A program made the translations under genes and the position numbers. Positions 25,749 through 35,041 of a DNA stretch of 64,000 bases are shown here, piece after piece (position 1 is the stretch's first letter; each line of letters opens with the position of its first letter). The DNA is from CAUZIB01 sp963663925 (GTDB lineage: Bacteria; Acidobacteriota; Vicinamibacteria; Vicinamibacterales; UBA8438): contig OZ250139.1 of the NCBI GenBank assembly GCA_965237405.1, positions 2,356,001-2,420,000 on the forward strand, in the 5' to 3' direction. The notes beneath the pieces are model-generated. The model was not told the DNA's origin. It was given only the letters and a program-made list of their open reading frames with translations, and made no database searches.

Positions 25749-28331
25749 ATGAAGACGCTTCTTGAGTTGCTGCGTACGCGCCTCGGTCGTTCGATCATCC
25801 GTTGGGTGCGTGTGCTCTCGCTCTCCGTTGTTGCAGCGATCGTTTTTGAGCTAATACTGTCGCCAGCTTGGAGCTATATATCTCAAGTATTGCTTCCGTA
25901 TTCTCCAATCTTCATCGGCCTAGTCACGTGGGTTCTGACTCTGCTCCTGTTCTATGTGGTAACTGAACCCCTGCGTATCAGAAAAAGGCAATGGGGCAAC
26001 ATGCTGCGGTACCCGCCTGTGTGGTCGGCAGTGCTCATTGGCTGGGTAATCGCTGCAGCGAGTGAGCGGCTACCGCCCAGTATCCGCCCGCAGACTATTG
26101 GTCCAGACTGGCAGCACGTCTATACGATTGTGCCCATTGTAATGGCGCTTGGGATCGCCGTCTTTCTTCGTCAACTGCCATGGCGTAGAACCGAAAAGCA
26201 GCCAGAGTCTTCCGCCGTCAGCAGCAAAGGAGGAATCACGCAGCAGAACATCGTGGAATGGATCTCTGCTGGCGAACGCCCGATCAAGGTGAGCGAGCGC
26301 GATCTGTTCCACCATCAACCCGTTGCCAGCCGGATCGCTCATGCGGTTGGCCGTGAGGGGCGCTCTGTGGCCCTTCTGGGTCGATTTGGGACCGGAAAGA
26401 CGAGCATCCTTAATCTTGCTCGCGCCGAATTGGGACGGTTTCCTCCAACTGTTATCGTTACCGACTTCGATGTGTGGGCCACTCCGAAGCCGGAGGATGT
26501 CCCCCGTCTGGCACTTAACCGGATTGTTGCTGCCCTCGACGAGCACATCGACACGACCGAATTTCGCGACTTGCCTCTAGCGTATCAGCGTCTCGCAGCG
26601 GCCGAGCCGACGGGACGACTTGCACATGCCTTCGGCCTTGAAACCGTCGCGGACTCGCTCGAAGAGATCGAGCGTCTGACTCCCATTCTGGAGGTACTGA
26701 ATGCCAGGCTCGTCCTGATCCTCGAGGATGTTGAACGAGCCGGAGACGGGTTTGACACCAGGCATCTCCAGCGGTTTCTCTGGGCGCTTCGTAAGGTGGA
26801 ACGTGCCTCGTTCATCCTGGCCGCGGACCCAGATCACGCGCGGCTCGATTACCAAAAGCTGTGCGACACCATTGAGCTGGTACCGCCAGTCGAGGTGGAG
26901 CATACGGCCACGATCGTGAAGATCGCCTATGATCACTGGCGTACGAAGTTCTCCTACATCGATCCACATCCAAACCGCCGCGAGGGTGACAAGCTCCGGC
27001 TTGAACACGCTCTCTTAGGCGGAACGATGGACTACATTCAGCGTACAGGCAGGGATACTCCGCTCGATGCGCTGGTTTCGCTACTTGAAACTCCACGTGC
27101 GTTAAAACACGTTCTGGCGCGTGTCGATCAAGCTTGGCGGAATCTACATGGAGAGGTCGAACTTGACGACATCATACTAATTTCGGCGCTGCGACACGGA
27201 GCAGAGCCGGTGTACAAGTTTCTGATAGGTAACATCGATGCGGCGCGTCACAAACCTGATGCCACGTTGCCTCGGACCACAACGGTGGAAGCGCAGTGGG
27301 AGAAGGTGAGCGGCAGCATTGCCAATGGCGCCACCGCTCAACGGCTCATCGACCTTCTTGGAATCGAACAATTGACGAAGGGCATCGCAGTCAACGTTAC
27401 GGGTTCGCTCCAAGGCGTCCACGAGAATGAACCGACCGACTATTTTCGCCGAATTGTGGTTGAGAAGATTGGCCCTGCAGAGCTTCGCGACCAGACGGTC
27501 TTGCGAGACATCGAGCGCTGGCAGGCGAGTCGCGATGTAGCTCTTGTCGACAAGCTGGTAGCCGCATCGGAGGGGAGCGAACAATACGCTCGCGTGTGGG
27601 AGCACTTTTCGTTCAGACATTCTGAAGCCGAGCTGATGGAACTCACCGAGCGGGTCGTCGCCGACGTGCTTGAGCGAGACGGTTCCTCAGCTGAGGGTGA
27701 CCACAGCGCCATGCTCGTGCTGTGGCGCAGATGCAATCGTCGACTCCCGCAGGGTCGATTCGCCGACTGGCTCCAAACACTGATCCTCAGTGCGGTTCCT
27801 GTCAGCCTCCACTTCGTTAACGGTCTCTACTACTACTGGACGGGCAGGCACGGGATCGTGACCGACACGCAAAGAACGTCCGTCAGGCGGTCGATTATCG
27901 AGGCGGTGCGTGACACGGTTCGCACGGGTGGAAACCTAGCAAAGGTTCTCGCAACGGATCATCCATACACGGTTACGCGACTGATCACGCAAACCGGTGC
28001 GGATACTGGCCTACGGGCCTTTCAAGCGTGGCGGGATTATCTGCCGTCGGTCTTAATCGATGGTGCCAAGAGTGGTCCCGAGATCATCATTCCGGAACTT
28101 GCGACTCTGGCCGGTGACGAACAAAGCGGAATCACAGCTGCAGGCACAAAGTATCCGCCCGTATTCATCAATCGCTACAAAATCGATCGCGAGAGGATGA
28201 CGGCCCTGTTTGAAGAGCGTCTCGACGAAGCGCTCGCGCTGCTAGCGGAGTACGACGGAGATAACGCCTACGCCGTAAGGGCAAAGCCTGATGCCGAGGC
28301 ATGGCTCAAGGAGCGCCGGTCGCAACAGTAG
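25749..28331 (+). CDS. Membrane-anchored KAP-type P-loop NTPase
   Basis: 860 aa. Four N-terminal membrane helices (about 22-46, 52-71, 90-106, 122-141) precede a P-loop NTPase with Walker A GRFGTGKTS at 211-219 and Walker B LVLILEDVERAG with Asp327, followed by ADPDHARLDYQKL. Helices flanking the P-loop and the F(I)LAADPD segment fit the KAP NTPase family, whose members are often linked to phage exclusion. The C-terminal half (about 400-860) is a large helical domain without known motif. Codon use is less GC-rich than the transfer genes. It is first of a three-gene operon; the spacing to the next gene is about 97 bp. Confidence 0.75.
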   Translation: MKTLLELLRTRLGRSIIRWVRVLSLSVVAAIVFELILSPAWSYISQVLLPYSPIFIGLVTWVLTLLLFYVVTEPLRIRKRQWGNMLRYPPVWSAVLIGWVIAAASERLPPSIRPQTIGPDWQHVYTIVPIVMALGIAVFLRQLPWRRTEKQPESSAVSSKGGITQQNIVEWISAGERPIKVSERDLFHHQPVASRIAHAVGREGRSVALLGRFGTGKTSILNLARAELGRFPPTVIVTDFDVWATPKPEDVPRLALNRIVAALDEHIDTTEFRDLPLAYQRLAAAEPTGRLAHAFGLETVADSLEEIERLTPILEVLNARLVLILEDVERAGDGFDTRHLQRFLWALRKVERASFILAADPDHARLDYQKLCDTIELVPPVEVEHTATIVKIAYDHWRTKFSYIDPHPNRREGDKLRLEHALLGGTMDYIQRTGRDTPLDALVSLLETPRALKHVLARVDQAWRNLHGEVELDDIILISALRHGAEPVYKFLIGNIDAARHKPDATLPRTTTVEAQWEKVSGSIANGATAQRLIDLLGIEQLTKGIAVNVTGSLQGVHENEPTDYFRRIVVEKIGPAELRDQTVLRDIERWQASRDVALVDKLVAASEGSEQYARVWEHFSFRHSEAELMELTERVVADVLERDGSSAEGDHSAMLVLWRRCNRRLPQGRFADWLQTLILSAVPVSLHFVNGLYYYWTGRHGIVTDTQRTSVRRSIIEAVRDTVRTGGNLAKVLATDHPYTVTRLITQTGADTGLRAFQAWRDYLPSVLIDGAKSGPEIIIPELATLAGDEQSGITAAGTKYPPVFINRYKIDRERMTALFEERLDEALALLAEYDGDNAYAVRAKPDAEAWLKERRSQQ

Positions 28332-28428
28332 CTTTCTGACGTGGCCCAGAAGAATCGGACAGAACGTGAAAGTGGCTGCTTTTGGCGCGACGATACGATG
28401 AGATTTGATTCCAAGCCGAATCGCCTCA

Positions 28429-29898
28429 ATGTACAAGCACCTCACGAATGAAGTAAAGCGCAGTCGACTGATCGCGCTACGTGACGCGGCAAAGCCAATT
28501 CTGGCGAACAATCTGCTGCCGTACTTTACGGCGCACGATGTCGAACATTGCGACCGCGTCACGACGGTCATCGATGCATTCATCGAGCCCCTCCAAGGCG
28601 CAGCGAACCGCCTGACCGACGACGAACTGTTCGTAGTGTATGCGGCGGCATATCTGCACGACATCGGAATGCAGTACGAGAACGTCGAGAATAGTCCGAC
28701 GATCAGGGCAGCAATCGGTACTGACTCTTGGGAAGCGTTGCCGGTGCCAGAGAAGCGTGATCTATTGCGTCGACATCATCCCGCAATATCGGCCGAATTG
28801 ATAACAATGTCGGTTCGTAATCGGACGCCGCCTATCGGATTCCAGCTAGGCGACGACGATCATCCCACCGCGATTGCCAGCATCTGTGAAGCACACGGAA
28901 TCAAAACGGAGGGCCAACGATACGCACAACTGACCACCGACGCCCCAGGGCTGCGGATGCGTCTTCTCGCTGGCATCTTGCGGTGTGCTGACATCTTGGA
29001 AGAGTCACGTCGACGGGCTGTACGGCCGCGCGCGGAAAGCCTCAACTTGTCGATTGAGTCCCAGGTTCACTGGTGGCGCCACTACTACACGAATGACGTC
29101 CAATTCGATCAAGCCAACAGGTCCATCAACCTATGGTTCGAGTTTCCTCCAAATCGGCGCGCGGAACTCTCACGAATCGTCCCGGAGCTTCAGGCCCCCG
29201 AAGTACACGCAGAACTGACGCGGCACCACGAAGTGTTTGCTCCTCATAATCTTGCATGGTTTGTTCGTCCTCGCGTGTACGAATCACCACACCAAGCCGT
29301 CGAGGACCTCCCAGAGCCGGTGTTGCGCGAAATGTTGCTGACGGTGACTCGGCGTAGACAATTGGAGGCAGACAAACAACGCCGAATGTTGGCCGCCGCG
29401 TATGAAGACGCACGACCGCAATTGGAGCGTAGGCTGGATGACGTTCGACGTGCCAATCTACCCGCCGGCACTGCGGCCAGACAGTTGCGCGATATCGCCC
29501 TTGACATGCAGCGATTTGGAGCGCCTGCAAGCGCGCGAGCGCTCTTGCGAGAAGCATTTGCAAGAGCAGAAGAGAACGGAGCCGACTTGCGGATCGAGGT
29601 CGGCCTTGAGCTTGCGCGCCAACTGGCAAACGCGAAGCACTTCGATGGGGCAGTGCGCGTGTATGACCGGTTGCGCCCGCTTGTTGATCGTTTACCTACA
29701 GCGGATACCCGTATCGATGAGTGTTGGAACGGAAAGATCGACGCAGAGATCCGCGGTGGGTTCTTCGAGAACAGCCTCGAATCTATTCAGCAGCGCACAG
29801 CAGCTCGCGGTGTAACGCCTGAAGAAGACCGTAGTCGCATCGATGAGCTTCGATATCTGGAAGGAGCCAATACGGTATCGGAGAACGATTGCTCATGA
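28429..29898 (+). CDS. HD-domain phosphohydrolase-like protein with helical C-terminus
   Basis: 489 aa from ATG 28429 (an in-frame TTG lies 24 bp upstream). Residues about 30-205 form an HD domain: AHDVEHCDRV with His36 and His40, AAYLHDIGMQ with the His77-Asp78 pair, RRHHPAISAELI, and the closing ILRCADILEES. These are the expected metal ligands, so the domain looks active on a nucleotide or nucleic acid. The remainder (about 300-489) is TPR-like helices (DMQRFGAPASARALLREAFARAEE, ELARQLANAKHFDGAVRVYDRL). It overlaps the next gene by 4 bp. Association with a KAP NTPase suggests an effector role. Confidence 0.7.
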   Translation: MYKHLTNEVKRSRLIALRDAAKPILANNLLPYFTAHDVEHCDRVTTVIDAFIEPLQGAANRLTDDELFVVYAAAYLHDIGMQYENVENSPTIRAAIGTDSWEALPVPEKRDLLRRHHPAISAELITMSVRNRTPPIGFQLGDDDHPTAIASICEAHGIKTEGQRYAQLTTDAPGLRMRLLAGILRCADILEESRRRAVRPRAESLNLSIESQVHWWRHYYTNDVQFDQANRSINLWFEFPPNRRAELSRIVPELQAPEVHAELTRHHEVFAPHNLAWFVRPRVYESPHQAVEDLPEPVLREMLLTVTRRRQLEADKQRRMLAAAYEDARPQLERRLDDVRRANLPAGTAARQLRDIALDMQRFGAPASARALLREAFARAEENGADLRIEVGLELARQLANAKHFDGAVRVYDRLRPLVDRLPTADTRIDECWNGKIDAEIRGGFFENSLESIQQRTAARGVTPEEDRSRIDELRYLEGANTVSENDCS

Positions 29899-32039
29899 CG
29901 GTCGACCAGCTGCCGGCAGAAGTTCGGAGCGAGTTGGTTCGCGCTAGGAGGTCCGCGATGCGGGTGGGTTCATTGCCAGCTCGCGAAAGGCTCCTCGCGA
30001 ACGCGCGGCAGCCAAATGCGACTCCCGCGGTGCAGTGCCATTACTCCATGGCAGCGGCTGAACTGGCGCTCTTGGATGGAGACATAGACACGGCGTTAGC
30101 TCTGGCGGACCGGAGCGATGATGGTGCTGCAGGAGTTCCAAGGGACCTGCGAATCACGCTCCTCGAGAATCGTTCGATGGTCCAGTTGCTCCAATTCCGA
30201 GTGGACACCGACGCCCGACGCCAGCACCGTGACGAAATCGAGGCGGAATCGAACGAGCACTTCTTTGGGGTCGAGCTAATCGAGGCGATGCGAGCCGCAC
30301 GAAAGGGGAAACATCTTGAAGCCCTGCCCCTGTTGCGATCGTACGTCATCCATGCATATTGGAGCGGTAATTGGCGACTGTTTCGAGATGCTGCATCTGA
30401 AATCAGTCGGGAGCTGCTAACGTTAGGAGACATTCACAAAGCCGCGTATTACGCAATGCTCGCCTGCGACGAGCAGGCCGTCGTTGACGCCGCGAAGCGT
30501 GCACTCGTTAGCGAAACGAGTGAATCAGTGCGCACGACGGTGCAGAACTTGATTGAGAAAGGGCATATGCGGTTACACGCGCGGCTTGTTTCGATATTTT
30601 TGAAGACCGCTGCGGATGCCATTCCGGATGACCTGATCGACCATTGCGGCAACTACCTGTTGAAGTGGGTGCCTCACAAGCGGCAGTTCATGAAGCCACT
30701 CGACGTGGCGACGGCTGCTTGGGGTGCGTTGCGGCGTTTGGGATCTCGCGTCACTTCAGAGGTTGCCGACCGCGCTTTGGATGAAGCCCTTGGGTCTCCA
30801 TCGTGGCGCGAACCTCGCGCCCTGGATCGCCAACCTATCATCAAGGCGTGCGCGAGCTTAGTACATGCCGCTTCTGAGGCGCGACTGGTGTCTTTCGCGA
30901 GCCAAGTCGCGCCGCTCGGTAAGCCAGACCAGCGGTCGCACGACTACGACGACTTGCTGACTTTGCTCTGGGAGATCTCGCGACGCTCGACTAGGTCCAA
31001 GGACATAGTCGCCACGACGCTGTTTCCGGAGTCGGGAGCCGCACCGGCCAGTCTGATGCAACTGGCGAAATTGCTAGGTAAGACGCTCAGAACTCCTGAT
31101 GAGCTAAACGGCATCGCGGTCAAATTCTCTGAACGCATCCGTCGGCAGGTGACTTTGCTCGGAAAAGATCAGGCGGGTCCACCGACAGACGGTTTTGGCA
31201 CTCTCACAATGGTTGACGGCGAGCAACAAGTCGTGGTGCAGCTTTCGAATTTCGGTCCTAGTTTCGAGGGCTTACTCGCATACGGACAAGTGTTGTCTGA
31301 ACCGTCTGTTGTGGCACTTATGGACGCGATGGTGGAAATGATCGCGTCCCCTCACAACTTGCTTGCCAACAAATCAGAACTGGCCCACTATGCAGGGCGG
31401 TTCTCTGAGTTTCTGCCGAGCGCGGACGCGGATGTGCTCGTGAGAGCCCTATCCCCTCTGGCTGAAGGACAGGCCTCTGACATCACTGCCGACGTGAGTG
31501 GCAGTCCCGACGACCCAATGAACCCGTCCATGTTTAAAGCCGGGACTCCTGCCCAAGTGCAGGGTACGGCGCTGATTGCTTTGGCGCGGCTCGACAAGTA
31601 CCAGCCAGGTGTACGAACAGCCATCATTCAAAACCTGATTGCGGCTGGTTTGGCACATACGGATGCGTCAGTTCGACAAGGTTCGTATATCGCTGCGAGT
31701 TGGCTGTCGGACGCCTCCGATGCGATCGTGATCGGGCTGCTTGTCGGTTCGCGAGACGACAATGCGGAGGCCGCTGCTGCAGCACTGCGGGTTCTTTCGT
31801 CATCCGAACATGTGTCGCTCGACGGACATCAGATGGACTACCTGATTCAAGCCGTTCATCGCGCATCAGCGAGCAAAATCGGTGTTCTTCGTTCAGCAGC
31901 TGCCGAAGCGGCGCGTCGACTGCGCAAGAGAAACCTCACCGAATCTCACACGCGCGCACTTGGTGACATCGCCAAGCATCTGGAGAGCGATCTTCTGTAC
32001 TCGGTGCGATCAACGCTCGCGCAACCCGCAGACAGTTAG
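29895..32039 (+). CDS. Large helical-repeat protein, third gene of the KAP/HD operon
   Basis: 714 aa from ATG 29895, which overlaps the HD-gene stop. TPR-like helices in the first 250 residues (AAAELALLDGDIDTALALAD, ALPLLRSYVIHAYWSGNWRLF) and HEAT/ARM-like helices in the last 200 (LIALARLDKYQPGVRTAIIQ, DASVRQGSYIAASWLSDASD, AEAAAAALRVLSSSEHVSLD). No enzyme motif. A scaffold or sensor for the upstream NTPase and HD protein is the natural inference. The stop lies about 40 bp from the edge of mobile module copy 1. Confidence 0.6.
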   Translation: MTVDQLPAEVRSELVRARRSAMRVGSLPARERLLANARQPNATPAVQCHYSMAAAELALLDGDIDTALALADRSDDGAAGVPRDLRITLLENRSMVQLLQFRVDTDARRQHRDEIEAESNEHFFGVELIEAMRAARKGKHLEALPLLRSYVIHAYWSGNWRLFRDAASEISRELLTLGDIHKAAYYAMLACDEQAVVDAAKRALVSETSESVRTTVQNLIEKGHMRLHARLVSIFLKTAADAIPDDLIDHCGNYLLKWVPHKRQFMKPLDVATAAWGALRRLGSRVTSEVADRALDEALGSPSWREPRALDRQPIIKACASLVHAASEARLVSFASQVAPLGKPDQRSHDYDDLLTLLWEISRRSTRSKDIVATTLFPESGAAPASLMQLAKLLGKTLRTPDELNGIAVKFSERIRRQVTLLGKDQAGPPTDGFGTLTMVDGEQQVVVQLSNFGPSFEGLLAYGQVLSEPSVVALMDAMVEMIASPHNLLANKSELAHYAGRFSEFLPSADADVLVRALSPLAEGQASDITADVSGSPDDPMNPSMFKAGTPAQVQGTALIALARLDKYQPGVRTAIIQNLIAAGLAHTDASVRQGSYIAASWLSDASDAIVIGLLVGSRDDNAEAAAAALRVLSSSEHVSLDGHQMDYLIQAVHRASASKIGVLRSAAAEAARRLRKRNLTESHTRALGDIAKHLESDLLYSVRSTLAQPADS

Positions 32040-32089
32040 CGTGGTGTGCATTCCTGACGCGGCCCGAGGGCGCGGTGACGCGGCGCTCT

Positions 32090-32270
32090 AACGGAGGGCG
32101 CGAGCGTCACTCTCGAGGGTGTTCTGGCTGACGGAGGCGGCGACGAGCCGCCGGGCGATGGCGCTCGACTCGGGTCGTGTGGGGGTCGTCGTTGAGATTG
32201 AATCGGGCGTCGAACCGGCGACCGGAAGATGATCCAGCAGAGAAGTTTTGGATCAGGATTCCGACCGCGG
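32090..32270 (-). pseudogene. N-terminal relic of a tyrosine recombinase
   Basis: Minus-strand reading corresponds to the relic in module copy 2: a Thr/Pro-rich linker and then ARRLVAA and a SPNTRESYARA-like segment, here degraded, followed directly by unrelated DNA. Only about 60 codons remain, without any catalytic residue. Confidence 0.5.
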
Positions 32271-32297
32271 TTTGTCCCTTCCAGGATGGAAAAATCA

Positions 32298-32394
32298 GCC
32301 ACTAGCGACCCCCAGGCGTGCCGGACGAATCTGTGATTCGTGCCGGACGCCGTGCCGCCACAGGCGGCTTTTCGGGGGGGGGGTCGCTAGTGGC
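32298..32394. repeat. Structured inverted repeat of module copy 1
   Basis: 16-bp perfect arms GCCACTAGCGACCCCC (32298-32313) and its complement (32379-32394). The 65-nt interior itself contains two hairpins: CGAATC-TGT-GATTCG and GCCGCC-ACA-GGCGGC, giving a cloverleaf-like single-strand fold. GGCGTGCC (32315-32322) can alternatively pair with GGCACGCC (32392-32399). The arms are identical in copy 2. Confidence 0.75.
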
Positions 32395-32467
32395 ACGCCG
32401 TTCCTTCCTGGGGCGGCACGCCCCTGGTGGGGACGGCGCGAAAACCGAGGGTGAATCCGAGCTTCGG

Positions 32468-32521
32468 CTGTGATCGGAAAGAGTCGACATGTGTGAATCG
32501 TGCCGGTCATATCGATCACAG
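32468..32521. repeat. 9-bp inverted repeat in the module leader
   Basis: CTGTGATCG (32468-32476) pairs with CGATCACAG (32513-32521). The pair is kept in module copy 2 near 50698-50752 although bases between the arms differ. Confidence 0.55.
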
Positions 32522-32703
32522 TCTGACGCGGCACGTGGCGCGGCTCAGATCACACGTTTGGGCGGCTCGAGGGGGACGTGAAACGCAAGTGCACACGCGC
32601 GAGCTCCCGGCGCGGGGTCTCCCAATGAAGTGATCGGTGGTGAGGACGATTTCAAGGTATATATAACGCTTCACAATCCACTAACGCTACCGGGAGCGGT
32701 CCC

Positions 32704-33327
32704 ATGCCTATCGATCTAGACGTCGAACCGTCGCGGCCTGTGCCTGACCGGGAGGCGGAGCGTCCACGGGAGCCGCGCCGGGAGTTTTCGGACCGGGTCG
32801 ATGGCGTGGTCCGTGACGTGGTCGCGTTCCGCACGGTGGCAGGCGCGGTCAAGGCGTCGGACGTGGGACACGAGTGCGCGGTCTATCGCGCGGCGTGTGC
32901 GGCGGCGGAACGGATCGAGGCGGCGGGCGGGCGCGTCGAACGGGTCCGGGTCGATGCCGAACTCAAGGGGCGCGTCGCGGTACACGCGGAGCGGGTGCGG
33001 CAAGCGAAGGGCCGGGCGGCGGCGGAGCGCTGCCGCGCGGCGGCGGAACTCGATCTGCCAATCGAACAGGGCAAGGTGCTCTTTCCGGACGCGCAGATCG
33101 AGTACGTGAACGCGGCCGGGCGGGCCGGGCGCTGTAACGTCGAGGTGGTGTCGCAGCATTACGCCAGCGACACGATTCGCTCGAAAGCGGCGGCCGGATT
33201 CCAGATGTACGCGGCCGGCAGTCGCGCGGCGGATTTCGTGCAGAGGGCGCTGGCGTCAGGTGGCGGCGACCGCGGCCGGCGCGGCGGACGCGGCGCACGT
33301 CGGGAGCTTGAGGTGTTTGAGATATGA
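32704..33327 (+). CDS. Module winged-helix protein, internally deleted copy
   Basis: 207 aa, about 87% shared with the 296-aa protein of copy 2 (50932-51822), but it lacks 14 residues near position 25 and about 75 residues from the middle, exactly the winged-helix part (ALTDLIKQQFDGHSYVARHG...). The frame is kept across both deletions. The conserved C-terminal part (LPIEQGKVLFPDAQIEYVNA, NVEVVSQHYASD, KAAAGFQMYA) recalls the end of replication-relaxation-like or relaxase-associated proteins. It is probably unable to bind DNA and may be non-functional. Confidence 0.55.
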   Translation: MPIDLDVEPSRPVPDREAERPREPRREFSDRVDGVVRDVVAFRTVAGAVKASDVGHECAVYRAACAAAERIEAAGGRVERVRVDAELKGRVAVHAERVRQAKGRAAAERCRAAAELDLPIEQGKVLFPDAQIEYVNAAGRAGRCNVEVVSQHYASDTIRSKAAAGFQMYAAGSRAADFVQRALASGGGDRGRRGGRGARRELEVFEI

Positions 33328-33644
33328 GGCCTTGGCGTCTGGCCGTGGGCGTGACGATGACGGCCGGGGCGCTCGCGGTGTGGGCGCTGTGGGCGGAACT
33401 GTGGTACCTGCGGCCGTTCTGGCAGATCCTGGTGGCTGATTACGGGTGGTACATCGCGGCACACGCAGGGCTGGCGGTGATGACGTTCGCGGCCGGCGTG
33501 TACGTCGCGGCCCGGTCGGTCTCGTTGGGCGCGGTCGGCCGCAAGGTGGATGTGGTCGAGCGGGCGATTCGCCGGGGCACGGGGCAGGATCCGGAGTTGG
33601 CGGAGGCGCTGGCGCGGGACGAGGCGGGAGACTACAGCGAATGA
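33324..33644 (+). CDS. Small two-helix membrane protein of the module (copy 1)
   Basis: 106 aa, coupled to the upstream gene by ATGA overlap. Membrane helices at about 8-30 (VTMTAGALAVWALWAELWYL) and 40-62 (WYIAAHAGLAVMTFAAGVYV), then a cytoplasmic tail VGRKVDVVERAIRRGTGQDPE. Nearly identical to the gene at 51819-52139, whose differences are mostly conservative, so it seems under selection. Function unknown. Confidence 0.6.
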   Translation: MRPWRLAVGVTMTAGALAVWALWAELWYLRPFWQILVADYGWYIAAHAGLAVMTFAAGVYVAARSVSLGAVGRKVDVVERAIRRGTGQDPELAEALARDEAGDYSE

Positions 33645-33840
33645 CGAGTGTGCCTCCGCAGGTAAGAAGAGAAAAAGCACAGACTCTCAGCCCCATCCAC
33701 TCATCTGCAGTAACTTGTTCTCTAGTTAACCCGAAAGTCCAACATGCTATGGTCTGCCGTCAGGGGAAGTCTTCCCGATCGGATTCAGGGGGCAAGGTCA
33801 AACCTGGACCAGTTCAATAAGGGAAACTCATACGGCCGAA

Positions 33841-34629
33841 TCAGTACCTTACGAAGAGCAAAGTGGCGCTATTGTCGGCGATGTCGGGCGGTCTCCGAAA
33901 ATTCAGGAACAAGATCGTTACACCGTAGCGTTCACCGCTATGAGTGAACTGCAGTTGCCGCTGGCCTTCCTGAGCGTCGTCAGCCCTGCTGATCAGGGCC
34001 GATGCTATGGTAGCTTCGTCCCCGTACACTGACAGGACAATGCCATCATTCTCCGGCGCGTAACGATCGATTGACGCCGCCACGCCGGTAAAGTACGCCC
34101 GCCTTGCGGAGTCCGGTCGAACCGCAACACGCTCATTTCCATTCGCCGTTTCGGACATGGCGATCCAGCGAGGCGTCGGAAATGCACCCGCCGGTAGAAG
34201 GCGGAGCCCAATTTGTTCGAGCACACTGTACGATAGCGTTCCTTGAGGATTGCCGTCCAACGTGACCCGAAGCAACCTGTCGTCGATTCTCTGCAGGTCG
34301 AGTTCTCGATCCGCAACGTCGAACCCCTCCGCAACAAAGGATTTTAGCACTGTACCGCTGTCCACAAGCTGAACGCTGACACGTTCTACCGGTGAGCCAT
34401 CGGCATAAAATCCCGCCCACGTTCTGGGCGACAGTAGCGGAGAAACCACTAACTGCGGTGACCGCGGCCACCGCTCGATGACCTCGGAGATGCCGGAGAA
34501 GAGGGCAAGCACTACACCCAGGCTCGCAGCTGTCTTGGCGAAGGTCCTCCACTTGTTCCAGAAGATCCACGCTCCCCCAAGCAACAGTCCCGGAACACCA
34601 AAATTCTGAAAAAATTGAAAGTCTAGCAT
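33841..34629 (-). CDS. Membrane-anchored protein of unknown function
   Basis: 262 aa. Two N-terminal hydrophobic helices (about 9-25, FGVPGLLLGGAWIFW, and 31-48, AKTAASLGVVLALFSGIS) are followed by a soluble, probably extracytoplasmic beta-rich domain (about 60-262) with segments such as LQRIDDRLLRVTLDGNPQGTLSY. No known motif. GC content is lower than that of the neighbouring module. It stands alone in this direction, about 400 bp from the nuclease-like gene on the same strand, and may be cargo of the module. Confidence 0.55.
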   Translation of the reverse strand: MLDFQFFQNFGVPGLLLGGAWIFWNKWRTFAKTAASLGVVLALFSGISEVIERWPRSPQLVVSPLLSPRTWAGFYADGSPVERVSVQLVDSGTVLKSFVAEGFDVADRELDLQRIDDRLLRVTLDGNPQGTLSYSVLEQIGLRLLPAGAFPTPRWIAMSETANGNERVAVRPDSARRAYFTGVAASIDRYAPENDGIVLSVYGDEATIASALISRADDAQEGQRQLQFTHSGERYGVTILFLNFRRPPDIADNSATLLFVRY

Positions 34630-35041
34630 CTCGAATAATCCGACATTTCCGATTTGACGCCGAATCTCGGCAGCATCCTACATCCGTCGCCATCCGGGTG
34701 AACAACCATTCTCGTCTTCTTGGTCAGGCACGCCGGGACGTGGGCGACAGCGACTCGAACCCCGACGAACCGACACGAGATCCCGAGATTGCTTCGACAC
34801 TGCTCCCGTCTTGCGCCGTTTGTTCGTTACCGCCGACTGCGTATAAGGCCGCGGTGATCACCCCGTCGGCACCGGCAGCGCCCAGATGCGGTCGAGCATC
34901 GCGCCGAACAGGCGTCGAGTCAGGTGCCCCTCTGCGAACAGGAGCCAGGCCGATGGCAAGCCTTCAATCCCACAAAACGCTCCGGAGGCAGCGCCTGGTC
35001 CGCCGACGATCGCCATAGTGTAGCGGCTAGCGTGCCGCCCG
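34630..35041. other. Intergenic region
   Basis: No gene recognised; short plus-strand frames are unsupported by ribosome sites. Confidence 0.5.

Larger units (their letters stand above)
32075..33662 (+). mobile_element. Mobile module, copy 1 (recombinase relic + structured repeat + two genes)
   Basis: About 1.6 kb closely similar to about 50310-52161 in the same orientation. The shared order is a minus-strand tyrosine-recombinase N-terminus, a long inverted repeat, a conserved promoter-like TATATATAAC block, a winged-helix gene and a small membrane-protein gene. Similarity stops soon after the last gene, at GTGTGCCTCCGCAGG. Copy 1 is the shorter because its winged-helix gene carries two deletions. 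Neither copy has an intact recombinase. Confidence 0.75.

Noticed and set aside
34733..34785. TTCGAGTC-like T-loop on the minus strand suggesting a tRNA end
   Set aside because: No matching stem and no acceptor or anticodon arms nearby.
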